Source of the DNA: Candidatus Gastranaerophilales bacterium
GTDB lineage: Bacteria; Cyanobacteriota; Vampirovibrionia; Gastranaerophilales; Gastranaerophilaceae
Direction: 5' to 3'
NCBI GenBank assembly: GCA_944322865.1
Contig: CALUQJ010000009.1
Coordinates: forward strand, 1 to 38,598
Length of the DNA stretch: 38,598 nt
Shown here: one piece after another, positions 25,156-32,461 of the stretch
Layout of the letters: the number at the start of each line of letters is the position of its first letter
How positions within the stretch are numbered: the first letter of the stretch is position 1
The notes under the pieces: model-generated
Databases searched by the model: none
The model's input: the letters and a program-made list of their open reading frames with translations, nothing else
What the model was told of the DNA's origin: nothing
Position numbers and translations under genes: made by a program

Positions 25156-26187
25156 ATGATTATAAAACTTGCACATGCACATATTTTTGGAACAGTAATT
25201 GCTTATATTTTCGGTGTTTTTCTGGTGCCGCTTGTTATAAGCTTTTCCAAAAAAGAAGGACTGGTTGATGTGCCGAACGAACGGAAAATACACACTAAAC
25301 CAATATCCAGAATAGGTGGTGTAGCTATCTGGCTTAGTGCCATGCTTTCATTCTTATGCCTTGTGTTTTTGAGCTATTATCCTTACGGAAGCCTGCTGTC
25401 AGGTATATTGCTCGGAAGTTCATTGATGTTTTTGCTTGGGCTTGTGGATGATATTTACAATCTTGATGCAAAATTTAAACTTTTTATACAGATAGCGATC
25501 TCAACCCTTGTTTATCTGCTTGGAGTACAAATAAATCACATACCGTTTTTCGGCGGATTGGATTTAGGCTTGTGGTCTTATCCGATTACAATATTGTGGC
25601 TTGTAGGTATCAGTAATGCGTTTAATTTTATTGACGGAGTTGACGGACTGGCAGGTTCTGTAGTGACAATAAATGCAGTAACCCTGGCTATTATTGCGGT
25701 TTCAATCCATCCTTCAAGCCCTATCAGTGCACTCATCGGATTTATTCTTGCGGGTTCTATGCTTGCATTTTTGACCTATAATTATAATCCTGCAAAAATA
25801 TTTATGGGTGATTCCGGGGCATTATTTTCAGGATTTTTACTTGCAGCAATATCAATTACAGGTGTTATGAAAGCTGCAACACTGGCAATATTATTACCGT
25901 TTGTCGTTCTGGCAGTACCGATTATGGATATAACATATTCCAGTCTGCGACGTATATGGAAAGGTAAATCTCCTTTTGTTGCAGATGCGGAACATATTCA
26001 TCATAAACTTCTCCATGCCGGTTTTTCACAGAAAAAGACAGTTGTTATATTAGCATCGTTTGCTATTATTGCAGGTGCAATGGCGACGCTGTTCGTAGGG
26101 GTGATAAAATACTATTTTATAGCAATTGCCGTACTTGTCATAATTATGTTGTTACTAAACTTCATAAAAGTATTGACAAAAAAATAA
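25156..26187 (+). CDS. WecA/MraY-family undecaprenyl-phosphate sugar-1-phosphate transferase
   Basis: 343 residues with about ten membrane helices. It has the conserved polar loops of the polyprenyl-phosphate GlcNAc/MurNAc-1-P transferase family: KKEGLVDVPNERKIHTKPISRIGG, GLVDDIYNLDAKFK (Asp pair), NAFNFIDGVDGLAG, FMGDSGALF and the C-terminal AEHIHHKLLHAG. The last loop and the absence of MraY-specific motifs favour the WecA/TagO branch, which starts O-antigen or wall-polymer synthesis by loading GlcNAc-1-P on undecaprenyl phosphate at the inner membrane. Its 3' end contains the -35 box of the next promoter. Confidence 0.88.
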   Translation: MIIKLAHAHIFGTVIAYIFGVFLVPLVISFSKKEGLVDVPNERKIHTKPISRIGGVAIWLSAMLSFLCLVFLSYYPYGSLLSGILLGSSLMFLLGLVDDIYNLDAKFKLFIQIAISTLVYLLGVQINHIPFFGGLDLGLWSYPITILWLVGISNAFNFIDGVDGLAGSVVTINAVTLAIIAVSIHPSSPISALIGFILAGSMLAFLTYNYNPAKIFMGDSGALFSGFLLAAISITGVMKAATLAILLPFVVLAVPIMDITYSSLRRIWKGKSPFVADAEHIHHKLLHAGFSQKKTVVILASFAIIAGAMATLFVGVIKYYFIAIAVLVIIMLLLNFIKVLTKK

Positions 26188-26201
26188 AAGTTTGCTATAA
26201 T
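26173..26201 (+). promoter_or_regulatory. Perfect-consensus sigma-70 promoter
   Basis: TTGACA (26173-26178), exactly 17 bp, TATAAT (26196-26201), with an extended TGC. Every consensus position is matched. The -35 lies inside the end of the preceding gene. It drives the gene at 26384 through a leader of about 175 nt. Confidence 0.85.
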
Positions 26202-26207
26202 TTTTAT

Positions 26208-26383
26208 TGGATTTAATTACTCAGTTTTAAAATTTAGTGTTTATTCTGCAACAACAAGGGTTTTAAAATATTTAAGTGTAAATCTGCTATATTATACGTT
26301 TAGTAAGTTTGGTTTTTATTAGCAAAAATTGAACTTATACGTGTAGTGTTTACGAGGTGTTAGTTAAATAGTGAGGTTTAGCT
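26208..26383 (+). other. Long 5' leader with imperfect direct repeat
   Basis: An untranslated stretch of about 175 nt between the perfect promoter and the ATG at 26384. The 13-mer TTATACGTTTAGT (26292-26304) recurs as TTATACGTGTAGT (26335-26347). GAGG near the end is the ribosome-binding site. No known riboswitch or open frame is recognised. Confidence 0.4.
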
Positions 26384-26962
26384 ATGGCGACAGTAAGTGC
26401 AGTACATCAAAATGACAACTCTATGTTGAGTAATGTAATTAAAGGGGTTACAGTTGGCGGCGTTACGGGTTATGTTTCCAAATATCTTTTGCCTGTAACA
26501 GAACCCGAAAAGGAAACAAAAGAATACCAAACAGCGATGAACATCATCAAAAAAGAGACGAGCAATGTAAAGGGTGTTGTAATTGAAAAAATACGTAATC
26601 TGCCTAATAAAACTTTGGCTCAGGACACTTTTATCAAAATGGTAGATGCTCAAGCTGCTCCTATGCCGGACAAAGTATTGAATATGAAAGGCGTTGAAGT
26701 CACGCCGGATAAAAGCATGTTCAATGCGGCAGCAAAAATTAAACTTATGAAAAAACTTTCTCCTGAGGACAAATTAGAGCTGAGAAACATTGTTTCCAGT
26801 GTAAATGATTTTGCCTCAAAAATGTATAAACGTTATGTGACAGCATACGAAGTAGGTGTTACCAAACGTATAAGACCTGGATTTGTCGGTCTTGGTGCAT
26901 TTTTGGGTTTTGCGGCAGCGGTTGCGTACAATGTATTAAAAACCGATGTCAAAAACGCTTAG
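26384..26962 (+). CDS. Hypothetical protein with two hydrophobic segments
   Basis: 192 residues, no recognised family. A short hydrophobic segment near the N-terminus (VIKGVTVGGVTGYVSKYLL, about 18-36) and a C-terminal helix (FVGLGAFLGFAAAVAYNVL, about 166-184) flank a charged helical middle. Gly and Ala content resembles the membrane segments of the protein at 5302, hinting at the same lineage-specific class. It is served by the strongest promoter in the window, implying high abundance. Its TAG stop overlaps the stop codon of tyrA on the opposite strand. Confidence 0.75.
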   Translation: MATVSAVHQNDNSMLSNVIKGVTVGGVTGYVSKYLLPVTEPEKETKEYQTAMNIIKKETSNVKGVVIEKIRNLPNKTLAQDTFIKMVDAQAAPMPDKVLNMKGVEVTPDKSMFNAAAKIKLMKKLSPEDKLELRNIVSSVNDFASKMYKRYVTAYEVGVTKRIRPGFVGLGAFLGFAAAVAYNVLKTDVKNA

Positions 26963-27729
26963 ACTTCTTCTTCCTTTCTAAACATTCTTGTTCGTTCTGC
27001 TTTTATGCGGGAAATTATTTCCAAATAGTTTCCCGCTGTTAATTTGCCAAGAGCCTGATATAACTTTAAAATGGCATTCTGAATGTTTTCAGCATTCATA
27101 TGAACCATATCAACAGCCATTTCTTCATTAGAAAGCGCAAGCCGTGTCATATCTCGAAAACCGCTTGCTGCAATTTCAAGCGCCTTAGGGTTTTCAGATG
27201 CAGCAAGAAAAAGAGCCTGTGCTACGACCATTGGCATATGAGATATCATAGCTGCTGCCTCATCGTGCTCCTGTGCATTCATAAATACAGGTGTTGCTCC
27301 GAGTTGTTTTATTATTTTGACCAAAGTTTGTGTTTGCGGGCACTGTTTTGTAATAACCCATTTCGCACCTTTAAAAAGTCCTGAGAAAGAGTTTTCATAA
27401 CCTTTATGTTCAGTTCCCGCCATAGGATGTGACGGAATAAATATATAAGGGCGTTCTTTTTTGCTGACAAATTCTTTAAGGCTGCATACATCTGTAACTA
27501 TTGTTTCAGCAGACAAAATATTTTCCAATTCGTCAAGAACAGCAAGGGTTTTATTCATAGCAGAGCAGACAAAAATCACTTCGCGGTCTTTCAAATCTTC
27601 GTAAGATTTATAGATGTTGTTGCCGTTTTGAGAGTGCGAAACTGCCTTGACATCATATCCGAGTGCTGTCAAATCCTTAAATATAGAGCCGCCAATCAGC
27701 CCAAGTCCTATTATCCCGATTTTTTGCAT
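26959..27729 (-). CDS. tyrA: Prephenate dehydrogenase
   Basis: 256 residues. The N-terminal Rossmann motif IGIIGLGLIGGS binds NAD(P), and the active-site segment SHPMAGTEHKGYENS is typical of TyrA, which converts prephenate (or arogenate) to the tyrosine precursor. The helical dimerisation domain follows. There is no fused chorismate mutase or ACT domain. AAAGGAT precedes the ATG. It lies 17 bp after the antitoxin gene, so it is likely the last gene of a proB-proA-TA-tyrA operon. Confidence 0.92.
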   Translation of the reverse strand: MQKIGIIGLGLIGGSIFKDLTALGYDVKAVSHSQNGNNIYKSYEDLKDREVIFVCSAMNKTLAVLDELENILSAETIVTDVCSLKEFVSKKERPYIFIPSHPMAGTEHKGYENSFSGLFKGAKWVITKQCPQTQTLVKIIKQLGATPVFMNAQEHDEAAAMISHMPMVVAQALFLAASENPKALEIAASGFRDMTRLALSNEEMAVDMVHMNAENIQNAILKLYQALGKLTAGNYLEIISRIKAERTRMFRKEEEV

Positions 27730-27746
27730 TCAAAATATCCTTTGTT

Positions 27747-28076
27747 CTAAGCTGTTTTTATCGTTATTGATGCCCCTAGACCTTTTAAAATTTTGTTTAA
27801 AGTGTCGATACGTGGTATAGTTTTTCCATTGAGAATATCACATAGATTAGAACGATCTATATCTATTTTTTCGGCAAAACTTCTGACAGAACCACGCGCT
27901 TTTATTACTTGTTCAAGAGAACGAAAAAATTCTTTGAAATCACCATCTTCTGCATATTCTTCAATACTCACTCTGAGAAATTCCTTTTGAAACTTTTCGT
28001 CCTGAAGTTTTTCGGATAAGTATTCTTCATGGGATTTGAAATCTTTTAATATTTTATCTATATTTACATTATCCAT
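27747..28076 (-). CDS. HTH antitoxin of a HigBA-like toxin-antitoxin pair
   Basis: 109 residues ending in a lambda-repressor-type helix-turn-helix (about 60-105: GSVRSFAEKIDIDRSNLCDILNG). It resembles the HigA-like 'addiction module antidote' family that partners COG3657 toxins. Its start overlaps the end of the toxin gene by 8 bp, the usual toxin-first order of higBA. It would neutralise the toxin and repress the shared promoter at 28411-28439. Confidence 0.85.
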   Translation of the reverse strand: MDNVNIDKILKDFKSHEEYLSEKLQDEKFQKEFLRVSIEEYAEDGDFKEFFRSLEQVIKARGSVRSFAEKIDIDRSNLCDILNGKTIPRIDTLNKILKGLGASITIKTA

Positions 28077-28392
28077 TGTAACGTTCCTTTATATCTTGTA
28101 AGTATTCTTTAGCCTTCTGAATATCTTTTGGTTGTGAAGATTTATCATCACCTGAAATAAGTATAACAATTATATTATTAATAATAGAATAATAGATCCT
28201 ATAACCGGCACCATAACTAAATCGCATTTCATATAAATCATTATCAATTTTTTTGTAATCGCCAAAATTATTATCATAAATTCTGTTAATACGCTTAATT
28301 ATACGTATTTGTACAGAATTATCCAGTGATGAAAACCATTCATCAAATGGACATTTATTATTCTTGGTATGATAATATATAACGTTATGCAT
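28069..28392 (-). CDS. RelE/HigB-superfamily toxin (addiction module killer protein)
   Basis: 107 residues. It shows the small toxin layout of COG3657: FDEWFSSLDNSVQIRIIKRINRI, then GDYKKIDNDLYEMRFSYGAGYRIYYSI and ISGDDKSSQPKDIQKAKEYL. Members are mostly ribosome-dependent mRNA interferases. Conserved basic and aromatic residues (R in EMRFSYGAGYRIYY, K near the C-terminus) are intact, so it looks functional. AAAGG precedes the ATG and a good promoter lies upstream. Confidence 0.88.
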   Translation of the reverse strand: MHNVIYYHTKNNKCPFDEWFSSLDNSVQIRIIKRINRIYDNNFGDYKKIDNDLYEMRFSYGAGYRIYYSIINNIIVILISGDDKSSQPKDIQKAKEYLQDIKERYNG

Positions 28393-28410
28393 GTAATATA
28401 CCTTTATTAT

Positions 28411-28439
28411 ATTGTAGGGTAAAACCTGCCAAAAGTCAA
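28411..28439 (-). promoter_or_regulatory. Promoter of the toxin-antitoxin pair
   Basis: Minus strand: TTGACT (28439-28434), a 17-bp spacer, TACAAT (28416-28411), overlapping a TATAAT. It sits just downstream of the proA stop codon, so the pair and tyrA can be transcribed independently of proBA. Confidence 0.7.
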
Positions 28440-28446
28440 GTGTATT

Positions 28447-29694
28447 TTACAAATCCTTATGCGAAAAGTGTTTTTTACCGCTGACGTAGTCAGCGACTAT
28501 TTGTCCTGTTCCTTTGAGTTTGTACTTATAAATAGTCAGACCTTCAAGCCCTACAGGACCTCTGGCATGGGTTTTATTTGTGGAAATGCCGACTTCTGCC
28601 CCGAAACCATACCTGAACCCGTCTGCAAAACGCGTTGAGGCGTTGAAATATACACCTGCTGAGTCAACTTTGTTCATAAATTTTTCAGCGTTCTGAATGT
28701 CTGTTGTCAAAATACTGTCAGTATGCCCTGAGCCGTATGTATTAATATGTTCAATTGCCTCCTCAAGACTGGAAACAGTTTTTACGGCGAGAATTTTGTC
28801 ACCGTATTCAAACGCCCAGCTGTCAGGATTGAATACTAATTTAATTTCTGCTGCTTCAAGCGCTTTTAAAAGTTCATCTTTAGACGGAAAATCCTTATGA
28901 ATAAGCAGTGTTTCTACGGCGTTGCAGGCACTTGGGTACTGCGTTTTAGCGTCAATGATGACTTTTTTTGCCATTTCTAATTCTGCTGATTTATCTGCAA
29001 AAATATGGCATATTCCGTCAGCATGCCCCAGAACTGGAATTTTAGTGTTTTCTTTGATAAATTTGACCAGTTTGTTGCCGCCGCGCGGAATTATCAGGTT
29101 AATATATTTGTCACATTTAAGCATTTCGGCAATATCATCACGCGTAAATACCTGATTTAACACGTTTTTAGGAAAACCTTCTATTGTGTTCAGCGTGGAA
29201 TTTATTATACCGAGAATTGTTTTATTAGTATTGATAGATTCTTTACCGCCTTTAAGTATTACGGCGTTTGAGGATTTTATGGCAAGCGAGGAAATCTGCG
29301 CGATAACATCAGGTCTTGCTTCAAAAATTATTCCTAAAACTCCGATAGGACAGGATACTTTGTGTAAAATTAAGCCATTATCAAGTTCTCGTGTTAACAG
29401 GGTTTTATTCACCGGATCTTCTAGCTTTGCGATATCTCTTATTCCGGATATCATATCACGCATCTTGTTTTCGTCGAGTTTCAAGCGGTTGAATGTAGAT
29501 TGTGTAATTTCGCCTGCCTCAACAAGTTTTTCAGCGGCTTGTAAATCCTGCCGATTTGCCTGAAAAATTTCTTCTTTGCTGTTTTCAAGAGTATCAGCAA
29601 TTGCTATCAATGCTTTATTTTTCAGTTCTGTCTGAATATCAGCTATTTCAAGTGCGGCTTGCTTAGCTGCGCCTGCTATTTCAATAAAATCCAT
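28447..29694 (-). CDS. proA: Glutamate-5-semialdehyde dehydrogenase (gamma-glutamyl phosphate reductase)
   Basis: 415 residues, full length. Second step of proline synthesis: reduces gamma-glutamyl phosphate with NADPH. The catalytic Cys is in TQYPSACNAVETLL, and the aldehyde-dehydrogenase family block IFEARPDVIAQISSLAIKSSNAVILKGGKE is intact. The C-terminal RGPVGLEGLTIYKY is typical of ProA. It lies 12 bp downstream of proB with AAAGGGA before the ATG. Confidence 0.97.
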   Translation of the reverse strand: MDFIEIAGAAKQAALEIADIQTELKNKALIAIADTLENSKEEIFQANRQDLQAAEKLVEAGEITQSTFNRLKLDENKMRDMISGIRDIAKLEDPVNKTLLTRELDNGLILHKVSCPIGVLGIIFEARPDVIAQISSLAIKSSNAVILKGGKESINTNKTILGIINSTLNTIEGFPKNVLNQVFTRDDIAEMLKCDKYINLIIPRGGNKLVKFIKENTKIPVLGHADGICHIFADKSAELEMAKKVIIDAKTQYPSACNAVETLLIHKDFPSKDELLKALEAAEIKLVFNPDSWAFEYGDKILAVKTVSSLEEAIEHINTYGSGHTDSILTTDIQNAEKFMNKVDSAGVYFNASTRFADGFRYGFGAEVGISTNKTHARGPVGLEGLTIYKYKLKGTGQIVADYVSGKKHFSHKDL

Positions 29695-29706
29695 AAATTT
29701 TCCCTT

Positions 29707-30849
29707 TTATAAAATCGTTATATTATCCCGCGTAATAATTGCATCGTAATTCTTGAACCCTAATATTTCAAGAATATTATCGGAATGACAGCCTACAACT
29801 TTTTTGCAAGCCTCTGAATTATAATTTACAATCCCGCGCGCAAACTCTTTTTCATTCTCATCAAGAATTGAAATTACATCACCCTTGTCAAATTTATTGA
29901 TAACTTTTAAAACCCCGATAGGCAAAAGACTTTTGCGTTTTTCGATAAGGGCTTTTTTTGCGCCGTTGTTTACGACAATTTTACCGATAATGTTAGTGGC
30001 ATAACCGATCCAGCGTTTCTTGTCTGAGAGAAATTCACCCTGCGGCAGGAACATTGTACCAAGCTCTTCACCATCGAATATTTTTTTAATAACATACGGA
30101 ATTTTTCCGTTTGCAATAAGGACTTTGCCGCCAAAACGTGTTACGAGCCTTGCAGCTTCAAGTTTAGTCGACATACCTCCGCGTCCGCCTGAAGATACCC
30201 CTTGCGCGAGAGATAGTATTTCATCTGTCACTTCAGGAACCTCTTTTATAAGTTTTGCATCAGGATTTTCTTTAGGATTAGCGTCATAAAGCCCTTCTAT
30301 ATCAGAAAGAATTATTAACAAATCGGCATCAAGTTCGCTTGCAACAAGTGCAGAGAGTTTGTCGTTATCTGAAAAACACACAAGTTTATTTTCATATCTT
30401 TGAGAAATTTCCAGAGTTGAAACCGTGTCATTCTGATTTATAATCGGGATAGTGCCTAATTCAAGTAGTTTGTTTAATGTTGTTCTGAGGCTTAAATATC
30501 TCTGACGAATAGAGAAATCATCTTCTGTTAGAAGTATTTGTGCTGCAACGAGTCCGTAAGCATCAAACCCATTTTCGTAAACAGACATCAATTTTCCTTG
30601 CCCGATAGCAGCACATGCCTGTTTCATAGCCATGCCTTCGGTGCTTTCAAGTCCGAGTCGTTTTTTCCCCATACCGACTGCCCCTGATGTGATAAGAATA
30701 ACTTCTTTACCCTGTTTAACCAATGCCGCCATATTTTCTATAAAAGAAAATACCCGCGGCAGGGATATATGCCCGTCGTCACTTCTTAAAACATTTGTAC
30801 CGACTTTAATAACAATACGTTTTGCATTTATAAATTCTTTTCTGTCCAT
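29707..30849 (-). CDS. proB: Glutamate 5-kinase
   Basis: 380 residues. First step of proline synthesis. An amino-acid-kinase domain (RIVIKVGTNVLRSDDG, ILITSGAVGMGKKRLG, SSGGRGGMSTKLEAARL) is followed by a C-terminal PUA domain (about 275-370), the standard two-domain ProB that is feedback-inhibited by proline. There is no Shine-Dalgarno; an extended -10 TGC-TAAAAT ends 6 nt before the ATG, predicting a leaderless transcript. Confidence 0.97.
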   Translation of the reverse strand: MDRKEFINAKRIVIKVGTNVLRSDDGHISLPRVFSFIENMAALVKQGKEVILITSGAVGMGKKRLGLESTEGMAMKQACAAIGQGKLMSVYENGFDAYGLVAAQILLTEDDFSIRQRYLSLRTTLNKLLELGTIPIINQNDTVSTLEISQRYENKLVCFSDNDKLSALVASELDADLLIILSDIEGLYDANPKENPDAKLIKEVPEVTDEILSLAQGVSSGGRGGMSTKLEAARLVTRFGGKVLIANGKIPYVIKKIFDGEELGTMFLPQGEFLSDKKRWIGYATNIIGKIVVNNGAKKALIEKRKSLLPIGVLKVINKFDKGDVISILDENEKEFARGIVNYNSEACKKVVGCHSDNILEILGFKNYDAIITRDNITIL

Positions 30850-30855
30850 AGTTTA

Positions 30856-30864
30856 ATTTTAGCA
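30856..30864 (-). promoter_or_regulatory. proB extended -10 with predicted leaderless start
   Basis: Minus strand TGC-TAAAAT, then TAAACT and ATG at 30849. The -35 is poor, as allowed for extended -10 promoters. Confidence 0.55.
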
Positions 30865-31043
30865 CGAAAATTATTAAATATATGCGTCCGTAATCTTTTT
30901 TAATATGACTTGATTATGAAATCCTTTTATGTTTTGATAAATTTGGAACGGGTAATTCCTCTTTAGCCTTGTTCAAGGATTTACAGCAAGCGGCGGCTGT
31001 GAAGCCGAATGTGACTAAATTAATAAAGAGAAGGAAAATTATA

Positions 31044-31436
31044 ATGTTAAAAATCAGATTAAAAAGATTAGGCGCTAAAAAAGCTCCTACATACAGAATT
31101 ATCGTTATCAATTCAACTACAAAACGTGAAGGTAAACCTATTCAGGAATTGGGTCATTACAACCCTAAAACAAAAGCTATGCAGTTAGATAAAGCAGCAG
31201 CACTGGATTGGGTTAAAAAAGGTGCACAACCAACCGAAACAGTTGCATACTTAATCAAAAACTGCAACGATGACGGTACCTTGAACTACAAAAAATCAGA
31301 AACAGTAAAACTGTCTAAAAAAGCACAAGCCAAAGCTCAGGCTGAAGCTGAAGCAAAGGCAAAAGCTGAAGAAGAAGCTAAAGCAGCGGCAGAAGCAGCA
31401 AGTGAAGCTCCGGCAGAAGAAACTGCTGAAGCATAA
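31044..31436 (+). CDS. rpsP: 30S ribosomal protein S16 with long Ala/Lys/Glu-rich tail
   Basis: 130 residues. The first 85 or so are a normal S16 (MLKIRLKRLGAKKAPTYRI, ELGHYNPKTK, DWVKKGAQPTETV). They are followed by about 45 residues of repeated KAQAEAEAKAKAEEEA-type sequence, likely a charged helix or disordered tail; typical S16 proteins are 80-90 residues. The start has AGAAGGA upstream; an upstream extension of the frame is rejected. A hairpin terminator follows directly, so rpsP is not joined to the usual KH-rimM-trmD genes. The leader contains a short CGGC/GCCG hairpin (about 30991-31006). Confidence 0.95.
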   Translation: MLKIRLKRLGAKKAPTYRIIVINSTTKREGKPIQELGHYNPKTKAMQLDKAAALDWVKKGAQPTETVAYLIKNCNDDGTLNYKKSETVKLSKKAQAKAQAEAEAKAKAEEEAKAAAEAASEAPAEETAEA

Positions 31437-31454
31437 GAATAAATTGCTAAAATT

Positions 31455-31490
31455 AACCGCGGTGCGATATAAAATCGCGCCGCGGTTTTG
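31455..31490 (+). terminator. GC-rich intrinsic terminator after rpsP
   Basis: A 14-bp stem AACCGCGGTGCGAT / ATCGCGCCGCGGTT (one G-U) with an ATAAA loop and a T-run. It is conspicuous in an AT-rich setting. Confidence 0.85.
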
Positions 31491-31512
31491 TTATATTATA
31501 GGCATAAATCTT

Positions 31513-32457
31513 TTAGAATTGTACACTTTGGACTAATTTTTCGGCTTTTATAAGTGCTTTTTCAAAAATAACAGGATTTTCTAAAAAATCTTCACAATCA
31601 ATCTGTTCACGTACTATTTTACGTGCATAAGATCCGACAGCAACCCCATTAAACTTTATCCCGCAAAGAGAAGCCAGTTCTGCTGTTTTTGTATTTGTAC
31701 CGCCGGAAAGCATTAAATAAACCGGCAAATTTTCATTCTGCACAATTTCAGCAGTTGCAACCGCCTGCAAGGTTGTTTTGTAATCATCACGACCGCCGCT
31801 CATAGGAAAACCGTCTGCCTGAATTATTGTTGTATATGGGGAACGGTAATTCAGCATTCTTTTTATACGCTTAATCATTGCCTCGTCACTTATTTTACCA
31901 TGACTTGTACAGATACTAACCATGCCTGTATAAAGTTTATTAATCGTTTCCCATTTTGAGAGAATATCCTCTTCATCCGTTCCCATTGCGTGTAATTCAA
32001 TACAATCAATGCCTTTTTCTATTAAAGACGGAAGCACAATATTCAGATCTATATTTTCAGATGTATAACTTATTGCCCCTTTTGAACAAACTTTTGCGCA
32101 TTTGCCGCAGCCAATGCATTTCATATTTTTAACTTTATGATATATTATTGCGTTATTTGGACAAATTTCATCGCATTTGCCGCAGCCGATACATTTTTCA
32201 TAATCTATTTGTGCTTTAGAAATGTGCGGATCACCTTTAATTCCAACGCTTACGCAAAGGTAAGCATCTTTAACCCCGGATTTTAAAATACCGCTTTTTG
32301 CTGCGTCTATAATTTCTTCTTTTGCTGACAAATCGAAAAAGCGGCAGCCGGCTTTTGCATAAAGTGTTACAAGTTTTTCAACTTCTATGGCATCCTCATT
32401 CCCCGCCCCGCAGACAAGTTTAAAGCAATTACGTTTTTCCAGTAAATCCTTTAACAT
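31513..32457 (-). CDS. LdpA-like Fe-S protein (cyanobacterial clock-input family homologue)
   Basis: 314 residues. The N-terminal CFKLVCGAGNEDAIEVEKL and LYAKAGCRFFDLSAKEEIIDAAKSGI match my recollection of LdpA of Synechococcus and its DUF561-type relatives. Two [4Fe-4S] motifs follow: CIGCGKCDEICP and CIGCGKCAKVCS (about 89-130). The C-terminal half is a TIM-barrel-like domain (IDCIELHAMGTDEED, TTIIQADGFPMSGGRDDYKTT, NGVAVGSYARK). LdpA senses redox state for the cyanobacterial clock; no kai genes are present here, so the role must be another redox function. It starts 4 nt after the preceding serine hydrolase stop, without a clear ribosome-binding site, suggesting coupling. Confidence 0.7.
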   Translation of the reverse strand: MLKDLLEKRNCFKLVCGAGNEDAIEVEKLVTLYAKAGCRFFDLSAKEEIIDAAKSGILKSGVKDAYLCVSVGIKGDPHISKAQIDYEKCIGCGKCDEICPNNAIIYHKVKNMKCIGCGKCAKVCSKGAISYTSENIDLNIVLPSLIEKGIDCIELHAMGTDEEDILSKWETINKLYTGMVSICTSHGKISDEAMIKRIKRMLNYRSPYTTIIQADGFPMSGGRDDYKTTLQAVATAEIVQNENLPVYLMLSGGTNTKTAELASLCGIKFNGVAVGSYARKIVREQIDCEDFLENPVIFEKALIKAEKLVQSVQF

Positions 32458-32461
32458 GGAA

